DNA from: an uncultured Sutterella sp.
GTDB lineage: Bacteria; Pseudomonadota; Gammaproteobacteria; Burkholderiales; Burkholderiaceae_F
Assembly: GCA_905202595.1 (NCBI GenBank)
Contig: CAJKSP010000015.1
Location: 1-46,992 of the forward strand
Reading direction: 5' to 3'
Length of the DNA stretch: 46,992 bases
Positions 26,010 to 34,503 of the stretch are shown piece after piece (position 1 is the stretch's first letter; each line of letters begins with the position of its first letter). The position numbers and the translations under genes were made by a program. A model generated the notes under the pieces. The model searched no databases, was not told the origin of the DNA, and saw only the letters and a program-made list of their open reading frames with translations.

Positions 26010-26706
26010 CTTCAATCCAAGCTTCGACTTCGCGCGTCACTTCATGAGGATCGCGTCCGGCAGTTTCAATGAGCGGACCAACGCTCACCGTTATGGTGCC
26101 CGGTATCTTGGCAATGCTGTTCTTCGGCCAGAAGCGGCCGGCATTATGTGCAATCGGCAGAATCGGCACCCCTTCTGTACAAGCAAAGCGAGCACCGCCG
26201 GTTTTGTAGCGCACGCGCTGGCCGGGAGGTACGCGAGTGCCCTCTGGAAACAGCGTGATCCACCAGCCGCGCTCAAGGAACTTCGGCCCTTTCTTCATAA
26301 AGGTTTCGAAGGCCGATCGACCATTCGAACGGTCAATAGCCATCATGTCCATCGACCAGAGCGCCCAGCCTAGAAACGGAATCCAATTCAAAGAACGTTT
26401 GTAGAGAAAGCAGGGCGGCCGGCTAAGAAATGTGCCGAGCCAAAACGGATCCCAAGCCGACTGATGCTTACAGAGCACCACAACTGGCCTGTCGGCAGGC
26501 ATGTTTTCCATGCCAATGTTCTTCACATCAACGCCGCAGGTAATCTTAAGCAGCTTGAGTGCAAAGCGCGCCCATGGTCGGCAGATGCACTCGTAGCGAT
26601 CGCGAAGCCCCATGAAGGGCTTCGTCACCAAAAGCGCGAAGGTGAGCCAGAGGATGGTGATGGCCAAGCAGATATAAAAAAGCCAGCCTCGAAGCGTATG
26701 GATCAT
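25966..26706 (-). CDS. plsC: 1-acyl-sn-glycerol-3-phosphate acyltransferase PlsC
   Basis: 246 aa inner-membrane protein. It acylates lysophosphatidic acid to phosphatidic acid in phospholipid synthesis. A membrane segment covers about residues 8-30; the acyltransferase motifs are HQSAWD (HX4D), NWIPFLGWALWSMDMMAIDR, and FPEGTR. The start is ATG 26706 with GAGGA 8 bases upstream. It follows glyS by 139 bp. In many betaproteobacteria gmhB sits between glyS and plsC; here that place holds only a GC-rich hairpin, and gmhB is in the heptose cluster at 44231. Confidence 0.93.
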   Translation of the reverse strand: MIHTLRGWLFYICLAITILWLTFALLVTKPFMGLRDRYECICRPWARFALKLLKITCGVDVKNIGMENMPADRPVVVLCKHQSAWDPFWLGTFLSRPPCFLYKRSLNWIPFLGWALWSMDMMAIDRSNGRSAFETFMKKGPKFLERGWWITLFPEGTRVPPGQRVRYKTGGARFACTEGVPILPIAHNAGRFWPKNSIAKIPGTITVSVGPLIETAGRDPHEVTREVEAWIEDELSRIDDAARVSH

Positions 26707-26732
26707 CAAAATTCCTCGTTTGCGGAGACGCT

Positions 26733-26769
26733 TGGGGCCCGTGCCGGACTGCTGTCCTGCCGGGCCCCA
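26733..26769 (-). other. GC-rich stem-loop between glyS and plsC
   Basis: Perfect 9-bp arms TGGGGCCCG and CGGGCCCCA flank a 19-nt loop. No T-run follows on the minus strand, so it is not a canonical terminator; it may mark an mRNA processing or stability site between glyS and plsC. Confidence 0.5.
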
Positions 26770-26845
26770 GAGATGTACTGTCAGAACGCCCAAACGGACG
26801 TCCTGACCGCTGCATCAGCGATGGTTGCACCACGCTTTGATCAGC

Positions 26846-28936
26846 TTACTTCGCAAGTCGCGAAAGCGCAGCAACGCGATTCATGATGCCGTAGAGGCGA
26901 GCAAGAAGCGCCTGACGGTTCGCCCGCAGGGCCGCATCTTCCGCATTGACCATCACGGAATCGAAGAACGCATCCACCGGCTCCTTCAACGCCGCCATCG
27001 AAACAAGCATCTGCTCGTAGCGGCCTTCGCCGTAGAGCTTGTCGGCCTGCGGTTCGATCTTCTGCAGCGTCTCGAAAAGATGCTGCTCAGCGGGTTCCTG
27101 AAGAAGGGCAGGATCAATCACCGACGGCACTTCGCCTTCTATCTTCTTGAGAATGTTCCCAATGCGCTTGTTTGCAGCGGAAAGCGGCTCAGCTTCGGGC
27201 AGCGCCGCAAAAGCGCGCACCGCAGCAAGGCGCTTAGGCACGTCATTTGCCTTAGCCGGACGCAGCGTCAGAACCGCATCCACTTCCTGAGCGGAATAGC
27301 CCTGATCGCGAAGCATGACGCGCAAGCGGTCGAACATGAAGTTCATCAGATCCTGACGATGATCAACCACACCTGGAATGCTCTTTTCAGCCTCCCATGC
27401 GGCATCAATCACGGCATGGATCTCAACGCCCAAATTCTTTTCAATCAGCATGCGCAGCACGCCCAGCGCATGACGGCGCAGCGCGAACGGATCCTTTTCG
27501 CCCGTCGGCATCTGCCCAATGCCGAAGAGTCCCACGAGCGTCTCAAGCTTGTCTGCCATAGCAACGGCAATGCTGACCGGCGTGCTCGGCAGCGCATCGC
27601 CGGCATACCGCGGCTGATAGTGCTCGCGAATAGCCAGCGCCACATCCGCCGGTTCGCCGTCATGCTCAGCGTAGTACTCGCCCATGATGCCCTGCAGTTC
27701 CGGGAACTCGCCCACCATCAGCGTACGCAGATCAGCCTTGGCCAGATGCGCAGCGCGTTCGGCAAGGCTGCGGTCCGCACCGATCAAATCGGCAATGGCG
27801 CCAGCAATCTTCACCACGCGCTGCATGCGTTCGAACTGGCTGCCAAGCTTGTTGTGATACACCACGTGACGCAGACCGTCGACGCGGCTTTCAAGGGTAT
27901 GCTGACGATCCTGGTCATAGAAGAACTTCGCGTCGGCAAGGCGTGCGCGGACAACGCGGGCATTGCCTTCGGAAATCGCCTTGCCGCCGTCGGTCGCTTC
28001 GAGCTGCGAAACGAGCAGGAAGCGATTCATGAGGCGGCCCTGCTCATCGCGAAGAGCAAAGTACTTCTGGTTGAGCTGCATCGTCAGAATGAGGCATTCC
28101 TCAGGAACCTGCAGGAATTCTTCCTCAAACTGGCTTTCGTAAACCACAGGCCATTCCGTCAGCGCAGCAACCTCGTCAAGCAGAGCCTCAGGCGCAATCA
28201 CCTTAGCGCCGAGCTTTTCTGCATGCTCCTCAAGCAGCGCCACAATCTTGGCTCGACGGGCATCGTACGAAGGCTCGACATGAGCCTCTCGCATCGTCTC
28301 CGCATAGCTGTCAGCGCAGCAGAGGCTTACCGGCTCCGTCGTATGAAAGCGATGCCCCATGGTGATGCGGCCAGCTTCCAGGCCAAACAGCTTCACCGGC
28401 ACTACATCCTTGCCATAGAGCGCCACTAAATGACGCACCGGACGCACGAAGGAAACAGTCGTCTCGCCGTCTGCAAGCTGATACGTCATGACCTTCGGAA
28501 TCGGCAGATGCTTCACCGCATATTCGAGCGCATGCTGCAAGCCCTGAACAAGCTCCATGCCGGGACGCACGCCTTCATACACGAGCTGCTCATTTTTGCC
28601 GTCGTTCACGCGCTTGAGCTCAGAGACCGGACATGCGATGCCGAGAGCGGCCATCTTCTTCTTCAAAGCCGGAGTCGGCTGGCCTTCGGCATCCAAGCCG
28701 ACGCGCACCGGCACGAGCTTCTGGGCAAAGCTTTGCTCAGGGCTCTTGGCTGGAACGCCTTCGATCAGCACAGCCAGGCGGCGCGGCGAACCGTAGGCCG
28801 TCACGGCATTCTCGTCCGTAATGAAGTGCGCTTCGGCGAGGCACTTTCTCACGCCATCGGCAAAGGCGTCGGAAAGCTTCTTGAGCGCCTTCGGCGGCAG
28901 CTCTTCAGTCTGAAGTTCAACGAGAAGATTCGTCAT
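26846..28936 (-). CDS. glyS: Glycyl-tRNA synthetase beta subunit
   Basis: 696 aa, typical for the bacterial beta chain of the alpha2beta2 enzyme. The beta subunit holds the HD-like and anticodon-binding parts. It starts MTNLLVELQTEELPPKALKKL, the family N-terminus; PTPALKKKMAALGI, FVRPVRHLVALYG and the C-terminal anticodon-binding region (FFDSVMVNAEDAALRANRQALL) are present. G-rich GGGGGG lies about 9 bases before the ATG. It follows glyQ by 20 bp. Confidence 0.97.
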   Translation of the reverse strand: MTNLLVELQTEELPPKALKKLSDAFADGVRKCLAEAHFITDENAVTAYGSPRRLAVLIEGVPAKSPEQSFAQKLVPVRVGLDAEGQPTPALKKKMAALGIACPVSELKRVNDGKNEQLVYEGVRPGMELVQGLQHALEYAVKHLPIPKVMTYQLADGETTVSFVRPVRHLVALYGKDVVPVKLFGLEAGRITMGHRFHTTEPVSLCCADSYAETMREAHVEPSYDARRAKIVALLEEHAEKLGAKVIAPEALLDEVAALTEWPVVYESQFEEEFLQVPEECLILTMQLNQKYFALRDEQGRLMNRFLLVSQLEATDGGKAISEGNARVVRARLADAKFFYDQDRQHTLESRVDGLRHVVYHNKLGSQFERMQRVVKIAGAIADLIGADRSLAERAAHLAKADLRTLMVGEFPELQGIMGEYYAEHDGEPADVALAIREHYQPRYAGDALPSTPVSIAVAMADKLETLVGLFGIGQMPTGEKDPFALRRHALGVLRMLIEKNLGVEIHAVIDAAWEAEKSIPGVVDHRQDLMNFMFDRLRVMLRDQGYSAQEVDAVLTLRPAKANDVPKRLAAVRAFAALPEAEPLSAANKRIGNILKKIEGEVPSVIDPALLQEPAEQHLFETLQKIEPQADKLYGEGRYEQMLVSMAALKEPVDAFFDSVMVNAEDAALRANRQALLARLYGIMNRVAALSRLAK

Positions 28937-28956
28937 TTTGTCTTGCCCCCCGTCTC

Positions 28957-29871
28957 TCAGATCGCTGCGGCCGGCTTCTTCAGCATCGGGAAGCCGAGGC
29001 GTTCGCGCGAATTGTAGTAGCTCTGCGCGACGGAGCGGGAAATATTGCGGATGCGAGCGATGTATGCGGCGCGCTCCGTAACGGAAATGGCGCCATGCGC
29101 ATCAAGCAGATTGAATGTATGACCCGCCTTGAGAACCATCTCATAGGCCGGGATCGCCAGATTGAGATCCATCAGGCGCTTGGCTTCGCCTTCGTAGTAG
29201 TCGAAGAGCTTCAGCAACTTGTCGCAGTCGCTGGCCTCAAACGCGTAGATCGATTCTTCGACCTCATTCTGATGGAAGACGTCGCCGTACGTGAGAACGC
29301 GGTCAGTGCCATCGGGCTGCTTCCAGCGCGTATAGACGAGATCGAACACGTTGTCGCAGTTCTGCAGATACATCGTCAGGCGCTCAAGGCCGTAGGTAAT
29401 CTCGCCAGTGATGGGCTTGCACTCAAGACCGCCGACTTGCTGGAAATACGTGAACTGCGTCACTTCCATGCCGTTCATCCAGATTTCCCAGCCAAGGCCC
29501 CAAGCGCCAAGCGTCGGATTCTCCCAGTTGTCTTCAACGAAACGAATGTCGTTCACCGTCGTATCAACACCGAGCGCTCGCAGACTGCCCAGGTAAAGGT
29601 CGACGATGTTCGTCGGCGCGGGCTTGAGCACCACCTGAAATTGATGATGCTGCTGCAGGCGGTTGGGATTTTCGCCGTAGCGTCCGTCTTTCGGACGGCG
29701 AGAAGGCTGCACGTAGGCGGCGCGCCAGGGTTCCGGGCCGAGCGCGCGCAGGAACGTCGCGGTGTGGGAGGTGCCAGCACCGACTTCCGTGTCGATCGGC
29801 TGCATGATGGCGCAGCCCTGGCGGTTCCAATAATCCTGCAGACGCAGGATCACTTCCTGAAAGGTAATCAT
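28957..29871 (-). CDS. glyQ: Glycyl-tRNA synthetase alpha subunit
   Basis: 304 aa, full length. It carries the class II catalytic core that forms glycyl-adenylate and charges tRNA-Gly together with GlyS. Characteristic segments are TFQEVILRLQDYWNRQGCAI near the start, MQPIDTEVGAGTSHTATFLR, RRPKDGRYGENPNRLQQHHQ, and WEIWMNGMEVTQFTYFQQVG. It heads glyQ-glyS, with a TATAAT box upstream at 29962-29957. The ATG at 29871 lacks a clear Shine-Dalgarno. Confidence 0.97.
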   Translation of the reverse strand: MITFQEVILRLQDYWNRQGCAIMQPIDTEVGAGTSHTATFLRALGPEPWRAAYVQPSRRPKDGRYGENPNRLQQHHQFQVVLKPAPTNIVDLYLGSLRALGVDTTVNDIRFVEDNWENPTLGAWGLGWEIWMNGMEVTQFTYFQQVGGLECKPITGEITYGLERLTMYLQNCDNVFDLVYTRWKQPDGTDRVLTYGDVFHQNEVEESIYAFEASDCDKLLKLFDYYEGEAKRLMDLNLAIPAYEMVLKAGHTFNLLDAHGAISVTERAAYIARIRNISRSVAQSYYNSRERLGFPMLKKPAAAI

Positions 29872-29956
29872 GTCGGCTATGCGCTGTCAGCCTTGCCGGC
29901 AGCGCCTTCGATGGGAATGACAGATCCGGCTTAAATGCCGGAGAAACAAAGCGTCG

Positions 29957-29962
29957 ATTATA
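29957..29962 (-). promoter_or_regulatory. Consensus -10 box for glyQS
   Basis: A perfect TATAAT on the minus strand lies 85 nt before the glyQ ATG. No good -35 at 16-18 bp is visible. The leader after it has a small TCCGGC/GCCGGA hairpin (29925-29942) and a GCGCTG/CAGCGC pairing nearer the ATG, but no terminator or T-box-like element. Confidence 0.5.
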
Positions 29963-30021
29963 AGGGCCCTGAATTTGCGGCGTTTTGAATCGGCGGAATG
30001 AAGCTGCTGCACCAGCCCCAT

Positions 30022-31605
30022 TCAGCTCCGACGTGATGTGCGTCCAAAAAACGACAACAGCACAAGAACCACCAGAGAAAGCGCAGCAGCCGGAACATCT
30101 CCGATCCGCACATAGGGAGTGGGCTTCCCCTGAGCGCTCTCGATTTGCACGTCAAGCACAGCGCGGCCTGACGCAGGCGCTTTCTGCACGATCTCGCCCT
30201 TGGCGTTCACAACGGCGGATAGGCCATTCATATTGACGCTCGCTGCTGGCCGTGCCGACTCCATCGCGCGGAGCCTCGTCATGTCGAGGTGCTGCGGAAT
30301 AATTTGCGGCGAAAACCAGCCTAGATTTGCCGTAACGAAAAGCATGCCGGGACTGCCTTCAGGATCCTTCCAGAGCGTTCGAAGCACCTCGCCATCCAAA
30401 TTTTCGTAGCAAATCAAAACGCCTGCGCGCACATTGCCCAAGTCTAAATTGGACTGATCTGCAGGCCCCGCGGTCAGATCTGCCAGCGGCACGCCGAGCA
30501 GATTGACGAACCAACGAAAGCCAGCCGGCACATATTCGCCGAACGGCACCAGCTTGCGCTTGTCGACATAGGCAACAGCGCGTCCATCTTCAAGCAGAAA
30601 AGCGGCATTGCGCCAGTCCTGCGGCGCCGGATGCCTGAATGCATTGAAAAGCACTGGCGCTCGAGCTTCGTCCAAAAACTCTCCGAGTGCCGCCATCACA
30701 CGCGGTTCGAAACCGCTCAGCGTGCCGTTCAGCAGCCCCTCCGGCGCAAGAAGAATTCGGGATGGGCCGTACGCACTCTCAGGCCAAGGCCGACGGATCA
30801 GTTTCGTAGCAGCGGCAAGCCGTTCCGCCGGATCTGCGTGCGTAAAAGCGTCCACAACAGGCAAATCAGCCTGCACCATGCGAACAGCAACGCTTGGCCC
30901 CAACGAAGACCAGGCGTGCGTTGAAAGGCCAGCTCCTGCCGCCCAAATGGCGGCAGCAATCGCCAGCGCTCCAACCGCAGGCCGCAGGCGCCGCTCGGCC
31001 GCCCAAAAGACGCCTCCGGCAACAAAGCCTGCAGAAAGCAGCCCCGTCAGATTGACAAGATGGCCTCCTCCGACCGGCGCATAGCCAGACAGCGGCAGCT
31101 CCAAGAAAGCCAGTGCCGGCGTGCTCCATCCAAAATCGACAAAGCCCGCGCCGCGGAGATATTCGGCAAAGGCCATGCCGCAGGCCATAGCCACTGGACG
31201 AAGGGGCTTCCTGAGCGGCAGCTTCGCAGTAAGCCAAACAGCCGCGGCGGAAAAGAGAGCGCAAATGAAGGCAAGCGCCCCAACGCCTGCCGCGGCAAGA
31301 GCTTCAGGAAGACGGCCGTGCTCCGTCATGGATGCTGCCGTCCATGTCAGGGAGCTGGCAAACCACGACAGAGCAAAGGCCAGCATGACAAAGGCCGAAG
31401 AACGGGGGGCCTTCTGCACAGCCGCAAGGGCCAGTGCAGCTGCCAAGGCTGCCCATGCGGCTCCAGAAAGGCTGATTGGCGCAAAGCCGCAGGAAAAGAC
31501 CAGCCCGAGCAGCAGCGCAGCGGCATAAGGCGCAAGCGTTAGAGAAAGCCGTCGAGCAACAGAGCAATGCATCGCTGCACAAGCATCTTGCGCGCAGGCG
31601 CCCAT
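30022..31605 (-). CDS. lnt: Apolipoprotein N-acyltransferase Lnt
   Basis: 527 aa inner-membrane enzyme. It adds the third acyl chain to the N-terminal cysteine of lipoproteins. Six or more hydrophobic segments fill the first ~240 residues, then a periplasmic nitrilase-fold domain carries the Glu-Lys-Cys triad in LLAPEGLL, VDKRKLVPFGEY and VLICYENL. A final membrane helix precedes FFGRTSRRS. The start at 31605 is supported by AGGAGAG 6 bases upstream and lies 15 bp after corC. It is the last gene of miaB-ybeZ-ybeY-corC-lnt, a conserved proteobacterial order. Confidence 0.95.
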   Translation of the reverse strand: MGACAQDACAAMHCSVARRLSLTLAPYAAALLLGLVFSCGFAPISLSGAAWAALAAALALAAVQKAPRSSAFVMLAFALSWFASSLTWTAASMTEHGRLPEALAAAGVGALAFICALFSAAAVWLTAKLPLRKPLRPVAMACGMAFAEYLRGAGFVDFGWSTPALAFLELPLSGYAPVGGGHLVNLTGLLSAGFVAGGVFWAAERRLRPAVGALAIAAAIWAAGAGLSTHAWSSLGPSVAVRMVQADLPVVDAFTHADPAERLAAATKLIRRPWPESAYGPSRILLAPEGLLNGTLSGFEPRVMAALGEFLDEARAPVLFNAFRHPAPQDWRNAAFLLEDGRAVAYVDKRKLVPFGEYVPAGFRWFVNLLGVPLADLTAGPADQSNLDLGNVRAGVLICYENLDGEVLRTLWKDPEGSPGMLFVTANLGWFSPQIIPQHLDMTRLRAMESARPAASVNMNGLSAVVNAKGEIVQKAPASGRAVLDVQIESAQGKPTPYVRIGDVPAAALSLVVLVLLSFFGRTSRRS

Positions 31606-31620
31606 CGAATCTCTCCTGCT

Positions 31621-32484
31621 TTAATTCAGCGTTTCAGCCGCCTTCGACTGCACCTTCAAGCGCTCAACGTCAAGCAGCTGCGCCTGACGATCGTCGGCGC
31701 GAACAATCTTGAAGCGGAAGCCGCCTTCTTCAATCACCTCTCCCGCATGAGGCACGTGCTCGAATCGATCGGTGACAAGCCCGCCTATCGTCTCGCAGTA
31801 ATGATCCTCAAGCGCTGCGCTGAAGAATTCATTGAACTGATCAATGGGCGTCAGAGCCTTGACACGCCAGTGTCCGCCACCCGCGTCAACGATATTTGCC
31901 GCCTTGTCTTCGTGATCGAACTCATCGGAGATGTCGCCCACGATCTGTTCCAGGACGTCTTCAATAGTGATGAGGCCAGAAACGCTGCCGAACTCGTCAA
32001 TGACGAGCGCCATATGGCTTCGCGTCGACTTAAAGTCCCGCAGCAGCACATTCGTCGGCTGGCTTTCTGGAATAAAGCGCGCCGGCCGGATGAACGTCCT
32101 CACATCCGTCTTGGGATCGAGAATCAGATGCAGCAGATCCTTGGCATGAACCATGCCGAGTACGTTGTCGAGATCGCCTTCCACAGCAGGGAAGCGTGAA
32201 TGTCCCGACTCAATCACCGTTCGGATCCAGACATCAGGCGTCTCCGAAAGATCCACCGCATGGATCTGGGAGCGAGGAACCATCAGATCTGAAGCGCGCA
32301 GCTCAGACACTTTGAGCGCGCCTTCAATCATGGAGTAGGTATCTGCGCCGATCAAATTGATGCGGCGCGCTTCATGCAGAATTTCCTGCAAGTCATTGCG
32401 GTCGCTGATGGGTTCGTCGTGAAATGCGGCCGCAAGTCTGTCCAAAAAACCGCGAGGTTTCGGACTGGGAGGTTCGCTTGACAT
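31621..32484 (-). CDS. corC: CorC-like CBS domain protein (Mg2+/Co2+ efflux or transporter-associated)
   Basis: 287 aa, soluble. Two CBS domains (about residues 65-190; VMVPRSQIHAVDL and the FIPESQPTNVLLRDF region) precede a CorC_HlyC transporter-associated domain (about 205-280; WRVKALTPIDQFNEFF...ETIGGLV). The long-standing annotation is magnesium and cobalt efflux, but the soluble form's role is poorly defined; its fixed place before lnt suggests an envelope link. The ATG has no Shine-Dalgarno. A promoter-like element lies at 32544-32515. Confidence 0.9.
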   Translation of the reverse strand: MSSEPPSPKPRGFLDRLAAAFHDEPISDRNDLQEILHEARRINLIGADTYSMIEGALKVSELRASDLMVPRSQIHAVDLSETPDVWIRTVIESGHSRFPAVEGDLDNVLGMVHAKDLLHLILDPKTDVRTFIRPARFIPESQPTNVLLRDFKSTRSHMALVIDEFGSVSGLITIEDVLEQIVGDISDEFDHEDKAANIVDAGGGHWRVKALTPIDQFNEFFSAALEDHYCETIGGLVTDRFEHVPHAGEVIEEGGFRFKIVRADDRQAQLLDVERLKVQSKAAETLN

Positions 32485-32514
32485 AAAAAATGGGTGGATG
32501 AAAACAATCTTTCA

Positions 32515-32544
32515 AGCATACACAAAGGCGCGGCCAAGCGGCAA
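32515..32544 (-). promoter_or_regulatory. Candidate promoter for corC-lnt
   Basis: On the minus strand TTGCCG (32544-32539) and TATGCT (32520-32515) are 18 bp apart, with TG just before the -10 (TGTATGCT). It lies 31 nt before the corC ATG in the 117-bp gap after ybeY. This would allow corC-lnt to be expressed apart from the upstream genes. Confidence 0.4.
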
Positions 32545-32601
32545 AGCTGAACTGACCCTGCTTGTATTCAGGGGCAGCTCAAACTTTCAGCCGCAGCGCG
32601 C

Positions 32602-33318
32602 TCAGTCGTGAACGCGCCCCTCAGCATCGCTGTAGGGCGGCTCGAAGCCTAGCCCTGTAATCACCTCGGTCTCGCGTGCCTCCATGATCTCGGCTTCCGC
32701 CTCATTCAGATGATCATAGCCATGGGCATGAAGAACGCCGTGCACGAGAAGGTGGGCAAGATGCTCTTCGAATGTCTTATTCTGCGCCTTGGCTTCCCGC
32801 ACGAGCACAGGCACGCAGAGGGCGATGTCCGCCGTTACAACGGGCTCGTGCGTGTAATCCCAAGTAATGACATTAGTTGCAGACTGACGATGACGATAAG
32901 TCTCGTTAAGCTGGCGGCCCTCGTCTTCATCGACAAAACGTACAGCAATTTCCGCTGGACGTTCGCAGGCTGCCGCCATCCAATGCGCCATGACGGCCTT
33001 GTCCGGCAGCTGCGGGAATCGTTCACGTTGCTGAAAGTCCACATTGAGAAGACCGTCCGCCACCTCTTCGTCGATGTCGCCCTGCCCTTCCTGCGCATTG
33101 ATCGCGGCAGGCTTGCCGCAGACCGGCACCGCCTCCGCGCAGGCAGATGGCTTCAAAGCTTTCGGCGCATCCATATCAGGCTCAAGCTCATTGCGGCCAA
33201 AAACCACTTTGGTTTTCGTTTCAAGCCAGCCATAGACACGTCGATTGCTGTCGGCAAGGTACTGACGGTCCGGCTTCCTGAACGCTTTGGCTTCTGCTTC
33301 GTTCAGTGTCGTGAGCAT
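32602..33318 (-). CDS. ybeY: rRNA maturation endonuclease YbeY, with long N-terminal extension
   Basis: 238 aa, clearly longer than typical YbeY (about 150-180 aa). YbeY is a zinc-dependent single-strand RNase needed for 16S rRNA 3'-end maturation and 70S quality control. The zinc motif LVHGVLHAHGYDH and the preceding RHRQSATNVITWDY are intact. The first ~90 residues (KPDRQYLADSNRRVYG..., then a Cys/Ala/Pro-rich stretch) are not part of the family core. The start ATG 33318 has AAAGGAG upstream, so the extension seems to be translated. It follows ybeZ, its usual partner, by 56 bp. Confidence 0.92.
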   Translation of the reverse strand: MLTTLNEAEAKAFRKPDRQYLADSNRRVYGWLETKTKVVFGRNELEPDMDAPKALKPSACAEAVPVCGKPAAINAQEGQGDIDEEVADGLLNVDFQQRERFPQLPDKAVMAHWMAAACERPAEIAVRFVDEDEGRQLNETYRHRQSATNVITWDYTHEPVVTADIALCVPVLVREAKAQNKTFEEHLAHLLVHGVLHAHGYDHLNEAEAEIMEARETEVITGLGFEPPYSDAEGRVHD

Positions 33319-33374
33319 CTTTCTTCTCTCCTTTGAGACCCGCTTGGCAGCTCCGCTGACTCTGCGACCGCCGC

Positions 33375-34469
33375 TCAAGCGCCAATGTCTAAGCGAGCAG
33401 CGCGCCGCGCCTCCCGCTCCGCCGCTTTGAGAGCGGCTTTTTCTGCGCGCTCGGCTTCTTGAGCCTGCGCTGCCGCATCATAAGCCTCAACGATGCGCGC
33501 AACGAGCGGATGGCGAACAATGTCTCCGGAGTTGAAGCGCGTGAATGCAATGCCGCGCACGCCATCGAGGATGCTCGACGCTTCCTTCAGCCCAGACAGC
33601 ACGCCGCGCGGCAGGTCAATCTGCGTGATGTCGCCGGTAATGACCGCTTTGGAGCCAAAGCCGATGCGCGTGAGAAACATCTTCATTTGCTCCGAAGTAG
33701 TGTTCTGTGCTTCATCCAGAATGACGAAGGCATTATTGAGCGTGCGGCCGCGCATGTAGGCAAGGGGCGCCACCTCTATGGCCTGCCTCTCCATCAAGCG
33801 TTGCGACTTTTCAAAGCCCATGAGATCGAAAAGCGCATCATAGAGCGGCCGCAGATACGGATCGACCTTCTGAGCCAAATCGCCCGGCAGAAAGCCAAGC
33901 CGTTCGCCGGCTTCAACTGCAGGACGCGTGAGAACGATGCGCTCCACTGTGCCGCGCTCGTAAGCATCAACGGCTGCGGCAACTGCCAGATACGTCTTGC
34001 CCGTGCCTGCCGGTCCGATGCCGAAGCTGATGTCGTGCTCGAGAATTGCCTTAAGGTACTCGCGCTGATTAGGCGTGCGGCCGCGAAGATCGCGCCGGCG
34101 CGTCTTGAGGCGAATTTCACTCGCTGCTTCTTCCGGATGCGCAGCCTGCTCAGCGCGATATTCGTCGTCACTGCCGACAAAATGCCACTGGACGTCATCA
34201 ACGGACAGCGCCGCGCCCGTCCGCTTGACGCGGTCGAGCAGCACCTCGAACGCCCGAACGGCGCGGCGAGCTTCTTTAATGGGCCCTGAGACGCTGAACG
34301 CATTGCCTCGACGTGCGATTTGCACGCCGAGAATTGTCTCCATCTGTCTCAGATTCTCATCAAGCGGTCCGCAGAGCCGAGCCAGATCATCGTTGCCGGC
34401 ATCAGCAGCAAACGTCAGGCGCTCTTCAGCTCCGCCGCTCTGCGCGGCCTCCATCTTTGCTTCCTTCAT
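33375..34469 (-). CDS. ybeZ: PhoH-like ATPase YbeZ
   Basis: 364 aa. PhoH-family P-loop ATPase that partners YbeY and may have RNA helicase activity. An N-terminal KH-like region (GVQIARRGNAFSVSGPIKEARRAV) precedes Walker A GPAGTGKTYLAVAAA and Walker B FVILDEAQNTT, with LTRPAVEAGERLGFLPGDL between them. The start is ATG 34469 because GGAGGA lies 6 bases upstream; the frame is also open from a GTG at 34481. The last ~35 residues are a charged Ala/Glu/Arg coiled tail. It follows miaB by 34 bp. Confidence 0.94.
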   Translation of the reverse strand: MKEAKMEAAQSGGAEERLTFAADAGNDDLARLCGPLDENLRQMETILGVQIARRGNAFSVSGPIKEARRAVRAFEVLLDRVKRTGAALSVDDVQWHFVGSDDEYRAEQAAHPEEAASEIRLKTRRRDLRGRTPNQREYLKAILEHDISFGIGPAGTGKTYLAVAAAVDAYERGTVERIVLTRPAVEAGERLGFLPGDLAQKVDPYLRPLYDALFDLMGFEKSQRLMERQAIEVAPLAYMRGRTLNNAFVILDEAQNTTSEQMKMFLTRIGFGSKAVITGDITQIDLPRGVLSGLKEASSILDGVRGIAFTRFNSGDIVRHPLVARIVEAYDAAAQAQEAERAEKAALKAAEREARRAARLDIGA

Positions 34470-34503
34470 CGGTTCCTCCACAGCGCAAGTCCTTCAGATC
34501 TGC

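Noticed and set aside
26825..28429. 534-codon plus-strand open frame opposite glyS
   Set aside because: It is antisense to a gene with clear glycyl-tRNA synthetase beta motifs, is His/Arg-rich, and has no recognisable domain; high G+C creates such shadow frames.
29872..30021. T-box or other amino-acid-sensing leader before glyQS
   Set aside because: No terminator hairpin, no T-box bulge sequence; T-boxes are not expected in proteobacteria.
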